A DNA stretch of 12,681 nucleotides from Planctomycetaceae bacterium. Lineage in GTDB: Bacteria > Planctomycetota > Planctomycetia > Pirellulales > Thermoguttaceae. This document shows positions 5,997 to 12,568 of this stretch, piece by piece (positions within the stretch are counted from its first letter, which is position 1; every line of letters starts with the position of its first letter). Below the pieces are notes generated by a model, which made no database searches, had not been told where the DNA came from, and saw nothing but the letters and a program-made list of their open reading frames with translations. The DNA lies in NCBI GenBank assembly GCA_003509805.1, contig DOMV01000138.1, forward strand, positions 1 through 12,681, in the 5' to 3' direction. Both the position numbers and the translations under genes were made by a program.

Positions 5997-7109
5997 TTAT
6001 TCTTGGTAAGCCCGCATCCGTTCCTCGTAAAACGGAACGAAACGATCCTGTTCGATCGCTTCGCGGCAGCGCGCCATGAGACGTTGATAGTACGTGATAT
6101 TGTGGATCGTCAACAGGATCGGTCCCAGCATTTCCCCCGCCTGGAAAAGGTGCCGTAGATATCCCCGGCTTCGTCGACATGCCGGACAGGGACAATCTTC
6201 TTCAAGCGGCCCGGGGTCTCTTTCATATTTCGCGTTGCGCAATCGAACGGGTCCCGAATCCGTAAATCCCATTGCGTTTCGACCGTTCCGGGTCGGCATC
6301 ACGCAATCGAACAGGTCGACGCCGCGCCGTATCCCGTTCAGCAAATCTTCCGGTCGACCGACGCCCATCAGGTAACGGGGCTTCTCCCGCGGGAGATGGG
6401 GAAGCGTGAAATCGAGGGCTTCATACATTTCCCCGGGCGTTTCGCCGACGCTTAAGCCGCCGATTGCGTAACCTGGAAAATTGAGCGACGCAAGTTCTTC
6501 GGCGCACCGACGCCGTAATTCGGGGGCGAGGCCGCCCTGAACGATTGCAAAAAGCGCCTGTACTTCCCGGCGCACGGGCTGCTGGAAATCCCGACAACGT
6601 TTTGCCCAACGAATGCTGCGTTCCATGGCGTCTTCCAGAATGTTTCGTTCATTCGGGAGGGCGACGACGTGATCGAGCACCATCGCGATGTCGCTGCCCA
6701 GTCTTTCCTGGATCGTCACGGCACGCTCCGGCGTCAGGGAAAAACGCCGTCCGTCGATATGCGATTGAAAAAGAGCGCCTTCTTCCGTGATTTTCGACAT
6801 TTTCGCAAGCGAAAAAATCTGGAAACCGCCGCTGTCGCTCAGGATCGGTCCCTTCCAACCGGAAAAGCGATGCAGGCCGCCGAGCGCGTGAACCGTTTCC
6901 TCACCAGGCCGTAGCGAAAGATGATAGGTGTTTCCAAGGATGACCTGCGAACCGGTTCGTTCGAGTAATTCGACGGGCACCCCTTTGACCGTCCCGAGCG
7001 TGCCGACGGGCATGAACGCCGGCAACTCGACGGTGCCATGCGGCGTTGCGAACCGGCCCCGTCGGGCATTACTGGAAGCGTCCTGGTGGAGAAGGGTATA
7101 TTCGAACAT
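5997..7109 (-). CDS. tgt: tRNA-guanine(34) transglycosylase (queuine synthesis)
   Basis: Exchanges guanine 34 in GUN anticodons for preQ1 on the way to queuosine. From ATG 7109 the product is 370 residues, the usual bacterial length. The first residues are MFEYTLLHQD, followed by RRGRFATPHGTVELPAFMPVG. Active-site Asp D92 lies in LSDSGGFQ, and the nucleophile D268 in LFDCVMPTRNGRNA. The substrate loop is GGLSVGE, and the zinc ligands are C306, C308, C311 and H336 (CPCPAC ... TIHN). The open frame continues 34 codons upstream to 7211, but those residues are unlike the family and would run into the protease gene, so 7109 is preferred. AGGAG lies 15 bases before the ATG, longer than usual spacing. 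The protease stop is 85 bases upstream on the same strand, so readthrough is possible. No queA, queF or other queuosine gene is in the window. Confidence 0.96.
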   Translation of the reverse strand: MFEYTLLHQDASSNARRGRFATPHGTVELPAFMPVGTLGTVKGVPVELLERTGSQVILGNTYHLSLRPGEETVHALGGLHRFSGWKGPILSDSGGFQIFSLAKMSKITEEGALFQSHIDGRRFSLTPERAVTIQERLGSDIAMVLDHVVALPNERNILEDAMERSIRWAKRCRDFQQPVRREVQALFAIVQGGLAPELRRRCAEELASLNFPGYAIGGLSVGETPGEMYEALDFTLPHLPREKPRYLMGVGRPEDLLNGIRRGVDLFDCVMPTRNGRNAMGFTDSGPVRLRNAKYERDPGPLEEDCPCPACRRSRGYLRHLFQAGEMLGPILLTIHNITYYQRLMARCREAIEQDRFVPFYEERMRAYQE

Positions 7110-7194
7110 GCGAAATTGTTTGGTCTCCTGGCTGAAAATCAATGCGTACCGAAGGAATACGCGGCAACGTTCTCCGCAATGCCGGATAGCCGGA

Positions 7195-8646
7195 TCATGC
7201 CGTTTTGGCAACCCGGCGAAGCAGTGACACCAAAAGCGGCGAGGAGATCAAGAGAGCAAAGCCCCAGCCGGTCGTCCGCTTGCGTGTATCGTACCGCGGA
7301 TGGGACGCCCGGGCGGAATCCGCTTCCGGTGACGCGGGGAGCGCAACGGTTTCCTCCCGGAGGACGATCATTCCCGGCAAGTGCCCGTCAAGTGGAACAC
7401 TGTATGACTGCTGCTGAATATACGAGGAGTGCCCGGTGTCCGGGGATTGCCGGTACAGGGCCGATTGCTCCGCCGTTCGAAGATAGCGCCGGGATGAATC
7501 CGAAGGAACTCCGAATGACCCGACCGAAGAAGTCGCGGGGCCTTGGGAATATCTTTCTGCGCTCGGACCCGCTCCGGAAGAAGCGAGAGACATCCTGACC
7601 GAGTCGGTTAATCGACGTTTGGGGCCACCGGTTTCAATCGTTTGAAAAAGATCTTCCGGATTCCGCTGAAGCGTCTGGAACATCGGTTGCGTCTTTTCGA
7701 GAAACTGGCGTACTTTCGTACAATTGCTCCCGACCGTGTTTTTGTAGTCGGAACCGAAAAGCACCCCGGCAATCTGGCCGCTTTCATTCAGGATCGGGCC
7801 GCCGCTGTCTCCTTCTCTCGCATTAACGGAAAGATCGATCAATTCGAACTCACCCCGGCCGTCCGGTGCGATTTCCGGCGCGAGATAACGCAGGCAACGG
7901 CCTCCGGCGATCCGGTAGACACCCGCGCCGTAACCGACGATCCAAAGCGGGTCGCCCCGTTGCGGGACCGTCCGGGCGATCGGCAATTTGGGAACGACTC
8001 TCGGGGGTTTTGAAATGCCGATGGCGGCAAGATCCCATTTTTTATCCGCGGCGATAACCGCTCCGTAGGATCCGAAACCTGGAAAATGAACGTGTACCAG
8101 TCCGTCCGCATTGCTGACGACATGCCAGTTTGTAAGGACGATTCCGTAATCGCCCGATTCCCCGACCAGGGTTCCCGACCCGAATTGCTGGCCGTCCTTG
8201 TCGAACGCGATGACGCGGGCCACGCTCGGATGCGGCCGACGCGCCTCGGCCACGGGTTGCCCTTCGACGGCTTTCGATTGGTCCGCTTCGTACCCGTCGA
8301 TGTCGTTCCCATCAATTCCCGCGGCAAAACCGGGATTCGTCCGGTGAACGGTGTGTGGGACGGCGGATTGCGTGTCCGTTTTTCCAAAACCCGGCAGCGG
8401 GGAGGATGCATTCGGTTGTCTGGACTGTGCCGGTGAAACCGATCCGGAGGATTCCGACATTCCGGATTGTGGAAACGTGCCCCACAGCGGGGTTTTCGAC
8501 TCGGAAGGTCTGGAACGTCGGTTTTCCACCCCGAAGCCGGAACCGACCGCCCATGACATCGTCGATCCCATCGATAGGAAAACCGACAAAATCAGTATAC
8601 CGAAAGCGGTTGAAATCCGGGATATCGACAACGTTGCAGCTTTCAT
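7195..8646 (-). CDS. Exported, C-terminally membrane-anchored trypsin-like serine protease
   Basis: From ATG 8646 the product is 483 residues. Residues 1-33 are a signal peptide (MKAATLSISRISTAFGILIL ... SMSWA-like end). Then comes a Ser/Pro-rich linker of about 100 residues, and the protease domain at about 140-325. The triad is visible as H175 (LTNWHVVS), D205 (KKWDLAAIGI) and S281 (AREGDSGGPI). Two cysteines, C251 and C309, could form a disulfide. A second low-complexity linker follows, then a hydrophobic segment near 459-476 with an RR-rich tail, which I read as a membrane anchor with the catalytic domain outside. No PDZ domain is seen, so it is not a standard DegP/HtrA. An in-frame ATG at 8670 adds eight residues and is an alternative; neither start has a clear Shine-Dalgarno. 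The substrate is unknown. It is divergent from another exported protein gene at 9175, which hints at an envelope role. Confidence 0.85.
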   Translation of the reverse strand: MKAATLSISRISTAFGILILSVFLSMGSTMSWAVGSGFGVENRRSRPSESKTPLWGTFPQSGMSESSGSVSPAQSRQPNASSPLPGFGKTDTQSAVPHTVHRTNPGFAAGIDGNDIDGYEADQSKAVEGQPVAEARRPHPSVARVIAFDKDGQQFGSGTLVGESGDYGIVLTNWHVVSNADGLVHVHFPGFGSYGAVIAADKKWDLAAIGISKPPRVVPKLPIARTVPQRGDPLWIVGYGAGVYRIAGGRCLRYLAPEIAPDGRGEFELIDLSVNAREGDSGGPILNESGQIAGVLFGSDYKNTVGSNCTKVRQFLEKTQPMFQTLQRNPEDLFQTIETGGPKRRLTDSVRMSLASSGAGPSAERYSQGPATSSVGSFGVPSDSSRRYLRTAEQSALYRQSPDTGHSSYIQQQSYSVPLDGHLPGMIVLREETVALPASPEADSARASHPRYDTRKRTTGWGFALLISSPLLVSLLRRVAKTA

Positions 8647-9086
8647 ATCCGTAGTCGCGACAAACGGCATTTATTACTCTGTGCGAAAATTGAAACCTTG
8701 GCTTTCGGAGTCAACCTGCGCGGCCAAAAGGGCTTGCATCGCAGTGTTCAGGCAATACCGTGCTCCGGAAACCCCTTGGTTCATTCTTTATGTGGAGCAC
8801 AGTCAATCGAACACGAGGAAACGGCGACGGCAAACCTCCCGAATCGACCGGAATCCCCCCGTCTACACTTGTCGGGTTTTCGAAGGATGCGACTCGACGA
8901 AGAATCGTGGGCACGATGTAATCGTTTCAGGTTGAAGAGCCGATATACCCGTTACAACCGCGATGCGAATGCCCGCGATTACGAAAGCCCGTCCCTGTTC
9001 TGAAAATCCCTTTCTTCGGAATGGTCCCGTTTGATTTCCCGGCAACAGTGGGAAAGCGATACCGCGGGATCGTTTTGCCCATTTTC

Positions 9087-9107
9087 AGCGAAATTCGCGA
9101 TTTCGCT
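9087..9107. promoter_or_regulatory. Perfect 8+8 dyad abutting a promoter, possible operator
   Basis: Arms AGCGAAAT (9087-9094) and ATTTCGCT (9100-9107) are perfect inverted repeats around the centre TCGCG. The dyad ends one base before the -35 box at 9109, the position of an activator or overlapping-repressor site. There is no T-run after it, so I do not read it as a terminator. Confidence 0.5.
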
Positions 9108-9108
9108 C

Positions 9109-9137
9109 TTGACCAGAAAGTAAAGATTTCGTAAAAG
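9109..9137 (+). promoter_or_regulatory. Probable sigma70-type promoter of the SH3-domain protein gene
   Basis: TTGACC (9109-9114, five of six matches) is separated by exactly 17 bases from TAAAAG (9132-9137, four of six). The ATG at 9175 lies 37 bases beyond the -10, leaving a leader of about 30 bases with no evident Shine-Dalgarno. Confidence 0.55.
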
Positions 9138-9174
9138 CCGGTGTATCAGGTATTGTTTTGAATCGCATCCCGCC

Positions 9175-10680
9175 ATGAACACTATCCGCTCATTTCTTTT
9201 TGCGTTTTGCATCCTTACGGCGGCAACACCACACGTTTTCGCAACGGAAATCGTTCCCTGGTACGGTGTCGTCGTCGAAGAGGCGACCGCGCGCTGTGGA
9301 CCGGGAGTCGATTACTATGAGACCTCCCGCCTCTTTAAGGGAGACCGGCTCGAAATTTATGACGAAACCGCGGACGGCTGGTGTGCCGTTCGGCCGCCGA
9401 TAGGGAGTTTTTCATGGATCAATGCTCAATACGTTTCCCTTGCACCAAACGGGATCGGAACGATTACCGTCGACGGGCTCGCCTCGCGCATCGGGAGCGA
9501 ATCGGGCGATCAATGCCATGCGGTTTCCGCGTATTTGAAAAAAGGGGAAAAGGTCCATATTCTCGATCGCAGGGAAACGCCGGAAAACACCGCAAGCCCG
9601 ATCTGGTACAAAATCGCTCCGCCGAACGGCGAGTTTCGCTGGGTGGAACGCAAATCGATTGTCCCCATACCGCATGATCCGTCCGGCCTCGAAGTTTCCG
9701 AAAGCCGTGTCGATCAAGGCAGTGTCGATCAAAGCAGTGCCGATCAAAGCAGTGCCGATCAAAGCAGTGCCGATCAAAGCAGTGCCGCTGTCGGCTCCCG
9801 CGGCGCCAAGCGGCTTGGTTCGTTGAATTCGAACCGGGAAGCCTATGCCGAATACGCGATTCGTCAAACGGCGCTCCGGTCAAATGAAAACGATCGTTTG
9901 GCCCCGTCCGGGAATGCGGACTCGTCTCCGGAGCAGGCGTTTCGTAAAGCGTTGGCTGATTTGCGGGAAGAAGTGAGCGACGTATTGACTCAACCGACGG
10001 AAGATTGGGTTTTTGACACCTTGTTGCACCATGCCGGGAATTTGTATGAAGAGGCCCCTTCCGAAACGGACCGGGAAAAAATACTGCATTTGAGCGAAAC
10101 GTTGCGACGAACGCAGTCGATACGGCGTGAAATCAGTACGACCCGGCACAACAAGGGATTGGTCGTTCCCAAGGCGAACGCGATCCAAACCGTTTCGTTT
10201 CCGGTCTCACCGCATTCCCAAGGTTCACCGAAACGCACCCCCCGGATTTCGACGTTCAATACGACGCCGACTCCGTTAAACACACCCGCTCCGTTGCCGG
10301 CCGTTTCAAGAGAAAACGAGCCGACGTCGCCTGTACCGCTCACATCGCCACACGCCGCGAAAACGGCCGCTCAACCGCTTGCTCAACCGCCCGTCGATGG
10401 GCCGCAACCCTCTCCGGCGGGGAATCCCGTGACGCCGGCATTCGGGCTCGTCGGTCGGCTCGGTCGGTTCAACCCTCTTCCCCCGGGGCATCCGCCGTAC
10501 GCCATCGTCGATGAGAAGGGAGAAGTGATCTGCCTGCTCACCCCGGCACCGGGCGTCGGCATGGCCGACCTGGTCGGTCAATGGATCGGCGTCAACGGAA
10601 AACGCGACACCTATCGGCAGGACGGTGAAGCGGATCAACGGCATATCCTCGTTGAAAACGTCGCACCCTTGGCCGATTAG
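9175..10680 (+). CDS. Exported protein with two bacterial SH3-like domains and a planctomycete-type C-terminal module
   Basis: A 501-residue product with signal peptide MNTIRSFLFAFCILTAATPHVFA, cut near residue 23. Two SH3b-like segments follow: residues 27-89 (WYGVVVEEATARCGPG ... WCAVRPPIGSFSWINAQYVSL) and about 94-164 (TITVDGLASRIG ... FRWVERKSIVP). Next is a run of DQSSA pentapeptides encoded by a 15-base tandem repeat (about 180-204), then a charged, probably helical region (250-330) and a Pro/Thr/Ser-rich stretch (340-425). The C-terminal 75 residues (GRLGRFNPLPPGHPPYAIVD ... LVGQWIGVNG ... HILVENVAPL) look like a small beta module I associate with Planctomycetota. SH3b domains commonly bind cell-wall peptides, but no ligand or enzyme activity is evident, so function is unknown. 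It is divergent from the anchored protease and convergent with manA. A promoter at 9109-9137 supports the start. Confidence 0.87.
   Translation: MNTIRSFLFAFCILTAATPHVFATEIVPWYGVVVEEATARCGPGVDYYETSRLFKGDRLEIYDETADGWCAVRPPIGSFSWINAQYVSLAPNGIGTITVDGLASRIGSESGDQCHAVSAYLKKGEKVHILDRRETPENTASPIWYKIAPPNGEFRWVERKSIVPIPHDPSGLEVSESRVDQGSVDQSSADQSSADQSSADQSSAAVGSRGAKRLGSLNSNREAYAEYAIRQTALRSNENDRLAPSGNADSSPEQAFRKALADLREEVSDVLTQPTEDWVFDTLLHHAGNLYEEAPSETDREKILHLSETLRRTQSIRREISTTRHNKGLVVPKANAIQTVSFPVSPHSQGSPKRTPRISTFNTTPTPLNTPAPLPAVSRENEPTSPVPLTSPHAAKTAAQPLAQPPVDGPQPSPAGNPVTPAFGLVGRLGRFNPLPPGHPPYAIVDEKGEVICLLTPAPGVGMADLVGQWIGVNGKRDTYRQDGEADQRHILVENVAPLAD
9711..9785 (+). repeat. Five tandem 15-base units inside the SH3-protein gene
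   Basis: CGATCAAGGCAGTGT (9711-9725) is followed by four identical copies of CGATCAAAGCAGTGC up to 9785, with a decayed partial unit just before. The units keep frame and encode DQGSV then DQSSA repeats between the second SH3 domain and the helical region. Identical copies suggest recent expansion by slippage, with a copy number likely to vary between strains. Confidence 0.9.
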
Positions 10681-10681
10681 G

Positions 10682-10702
10682 CCGGTCGGTCAGACCGACC
10701 GG
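10682..10702. terminator. Hairpin between convergent SH3-protein and manA genes
   Basis: Arms CCGGTCGGTC (10682-10691) and GACCGACCGG (10693-10702) are perfect inverted repeats around one A; a realistic fold is nine pairs with a CAG loop. It begins two bases after the stop codon at 10680 and ends ten bases before the end of manA, so it can serve both genes. No U-run follows on either strand, which lowers confidence in intrinsic termination. Confidence 0.55.
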
Positions 10703-10712
10703 GTACGGAGCC

Positions 10713-11699
10713 TCACCGACGCCGATCGGGCGGCAGGGTGACGTAAAGAACATCGGCAGCTCCCCCCGCAACGGGTTCGACATGGTAGGAACCGAGCGAA
10801 GCCGGAATCAGGACGGTTCTGCCCTCCCCGACGGTCAAGGCGTCTTCGCCCCAGCGAAAACAGGCCGTTCCCCCGGCCGTGAAAAAAATCCCGAAGCGCC
10901 GTTGGGTTGTGTCGAAGTGCTGCGGCTCCCGTAGCGCATACGACTTCATGATAAAAAAATCGTTGGCGATCAATTCCGTTTCTTGATTCATCCCAAGCGA
11001 GCGGGCCGGCGACGGCGCGAGAAACGGATCCGAACGGTTTTCCCAGTCGATCGTCTTCATCGCCTGTTCGACATGCAGCTCGCGGGGCTTTCCGGAAACG
11101 TCGACCCGCCCCCAATCCCAAAGACGATACGTCGTATCGGAGCTCTGCTGCACTTCGTACAAGAGACACCCGCGATCGATTGCATGAACGAGACCCCCGG
11201 GAATGAAAACGACTTCGCCGCGCCGGACTTGACGGCGGGAAAGAACCGCATCCATCTCGCCCGATTGAAGATTCCCGGCAAAAAGGCGAGGGGTCACCCC
11301 GGGTGCGAGCCCCGCGTAAACGGCCATCCCGGGCGATCCGTCAAGTACGTACCACATCTCGGTTTTCGGTTCCCCTCCGGTCAGCGGAGCCGTTTTTTCG
11401 TTGGGATGAACCTGAACGCTCAAGCGATCCTTCGCGTCGATCAGTTTAATCAACAAGGGGAATCGCGCCGGGTTGACGCCCGTGCCGAGCAGGGCCTCGC
11501 CGTGTGTTTCGAGTAATTCCCGTAACGTTTTACCGGCCAGGGGACCGGATTCGACCACGCTCATGCCATGAGGATGATCGGACAATTCCCACGATTCGGC
11601 ACACCGGGCGGGCGCGCGGCGGTGATATTTTTCGGCGATACGTTCTCCGCCCCAGAGATAATCCTTGTAGACGGGCTCGAAAAGAAGAGGTGCAAGCAT
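10713..11699 (-). CDS. manA: Mannose-6-phosphate isomerase, class I
   Basis: Interconverts mannose 6-phosphate and fructose 6-phosphate, feeding mannose into glycolysis or supplying GDP-mannose for surface sugars. From ATG 11699 the product is 328 residues, the length of the shorter Bacillus-like form. It opens MLAPLLFEPVYKDYLWGGER, the family's N-terminus. The zinc ligands are visible as Q96 and H98 (VQVHPNEK), E114 (KTEMWYVLDG) and H172 (GGLVHAIDRG). R192 in TYRLWDWGR is the expected substrate-binding Arg. The C-terminal cupin half carries FFTAGG and YHVEP. An in-frame ATG at 11753 overlaps the ybjQ stop codon in an ATGAGTAG junction and would add 18 residues; these are not family-like, so 11699 is preferred, though coupled translation is conceivable. 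No clear Shine-Dalgarno precedes either. Probably co-transcribed with the YbjQ gene upstream. Confidence 0.93.
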   Translation of the reverse strand: MLAPLLFEPVYKDYLWGGERIAEKYHRRAPARCAESWELSDHPHGMSVVESGPLAGKTLRELLETHGEALLGTGVNPARFPLLIKLIDAKDRLSVQVHPNEKTAPLTGGEPKTEMWYVLDGSPGMAVYAGLAPGVTPRLFAGNLQSGEMDAVLSRRQVRRGEVVFIPGGLVHAIDRGCLLYEVQQSSDTTYRLWDWGRVDVSGKPRELHVEQAMKTIDWENRSDPFLAPSPARSLGMNQETELIANDFFIMKSYALREPQHFDTTQRRFGIFFTAGGTACFRWGEDALTVGEGRTVLIPASLGSYHVEPVAGGAADVLYVTLPPDRRR

Positions 11700-11745
11700 C
11701 GTGGATCGTTGATAATGGAAGAGGGAAGGCGGGAAGGCGGCAAAA

Positions 11746-12066
11746 CTACTCATCTTGAAGCAGTACCGCCGTGCCGTAGCAGAACATTTCCGCCGTGCCC
11801 GGCATGACCTCACTGGTCGTGAAGCGAACATTGATTATGGCATCGGCACGCATTTTTTGGGCATGTTGAGTCATGCGTTCCATGGCTTGCACGCGGCTTT
11901 CGTTGAGTAATTCCGTGTAGCCCGCGAGTTCGCCGCCGAAAATCCCTTTGATTCCTGCTGCAATATCACGGCCTACATGTTTTGCACGCACGGAGCTGCC
12001 TTGGGCTATCCCGCAAATCCGGGCGACTTTTTTACCGGGCACAAAGTCGAGCGTAGCGACAATCAT
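11746..12066 (-). CDS. ybjQ: YbjQ / UPF0145 family protein
   Basis: A 106-residue cytoplasmic protein of the YbjQ family (sometimes labelled heavy-metal-binding), whose members form ring-like oligomers; no biochemical role is established. Family blocks visible are GIAQGSSVRAKHVGRDIAAG near 19-38, the FGGELAGYTELLNESR helix start near 43-58, HAQKMRADAIINVRF near 68-82, and the terminal strand FCYGTAVLLQ. The length is normal, and E. coli YbjQ aligns over its whole span from memory (GEAILGANIFRDFFAGI, GGRSGAYEKELRKARE, ALGADAVVGI). The start ATG at 12066 begins MIVATLDFVPGKK and has no evident Shine-Dalgarno. The stop TAG lies 46 bases before the manA start, which suggests one transcript. The functional link to mannose metabolism is not known. 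Confidence 0.9.
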   Translation of the reverse strand: MIVATLDFVPGKKVARICGIAQGSSVRAKHVGRDIAAGIKGIFGGELAGYTELLNESRVQAMERMTQHAQKMRADAIINVRFTTSEVMPGTAEMFCYGTAVLLQDE

Positions 12067-12186
12067 GGTATTGGAGTTGGATTTTGAGAAACATTCAGTC
12101 CAAACATTCGATTTCTTGCAGGCGCAACCCGGTTATTGTCCCAAACCCGGGATATAAAAACCCGCGCCTTCAGGAGATGTCTTGTC

Positions 12187-12255
12187 TCTCACAAAGGCAC
12201 GAAGCTCACAAAGACTTGAATTCAGACTCTCCGTGAGCTTTGTGCCTTCGTGAGA
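12187..12255. repeat. Long imperfect inverted repeat, 23-base arms
   Basis: Arms 12187-12209 and 12233-12255 pair at 21 of 23 positions with standard pairs, around a 23-base loop. Of the other two positions one is a G-T wobble and one an A-C mismatch. The core CACAAAGGCAC / GTGCCTTCGTG pattern resembles short motifs recurring in intergenic repeats of unrelated bacteria. Eight A bases follow on the plus strand and no T-run follows on either, so it is not a standard terminator. Confidence 0.8.
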
Positions 12256-12303
12256 AAAAAAACGACGGTTGATTCAAACAGGATTTGTCATCTGAAACAA
12301 AAA

Positions 12304-12363
12304 TCGGCCGGGCTTTCAGCCGACTGAGGAACCCACCGCCTTTAGGCGGTTTGTAGTTCAGTC
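12304..12363. repeat. Nested hairpin element
   Basis: A 6-pair hairpin ACCGCC-TTTA-GGCGGT (12335-12350) sits inside outer arms GACTGA (12322-12327) and TCAGTC (12358-12363). Just before it, TCGGC (12304-12308) and GCCGA (12319-12323) form a second possible stem. The TTTA tetraloop with a GC stem resembles hairpins at the ends of IS200/IS605-type elements and REP-like repeats. No transposase gene is present in the window. Confidence 0.55.
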
Positions 12364-12568
12364 ACGCATCGTTTCTCCGACGTCTGGGGCACGATTTGAA
12401 AACACCGGGAACTTGCATCCCCGGTTGCGATCACGCTGCCAACAAGTCGGATTCTTACGGGCCTCGAAAAGGTAGACGGGCAAAAAACGGCGACGCGCCG
12501 AACGCCGCCGGAAAATACCAGACGCGCAGTGCCCGGCGAGCCCTGCCCACCTTTCAAAAACCGGAACT

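Larger units (their letters stand above)
8647..9174. other. Divergent intergenic region between protease and SH3-protein genes
   Basis: These 528 bases separate two divergently oriented genes for exported proteins. The right end holds a dyad and promoter for the plus-strand gene (9087-9137). In the rest I see no family-assignable frame, no RNA gene and no long repeat. A TTGACT on the minus strand at 8715-8710 could be a -35 for the protease gene but lacks a good -10 partner. Confidence 0.55.

Noticed and set aside
7038..7598. A 186-codon plus-strand frame across the tgt/protease junction
   Set aside because: It overlaps two well-supported minus-strand genes and has no family similarity.
8351..8935. 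A 194-codon plus-strand frame reaching into the protease-SH3 gap
   Set aside because: Its first half is antisense to the protease signal peptide and linker, and the rest has no family match, no promoter and no ribosome site.
9711..9785. Tandem 15-base repeats considered as a CRISPR array
   Set aside because: Units are contiguous without spacers, too short, and in frame within a protein gene.
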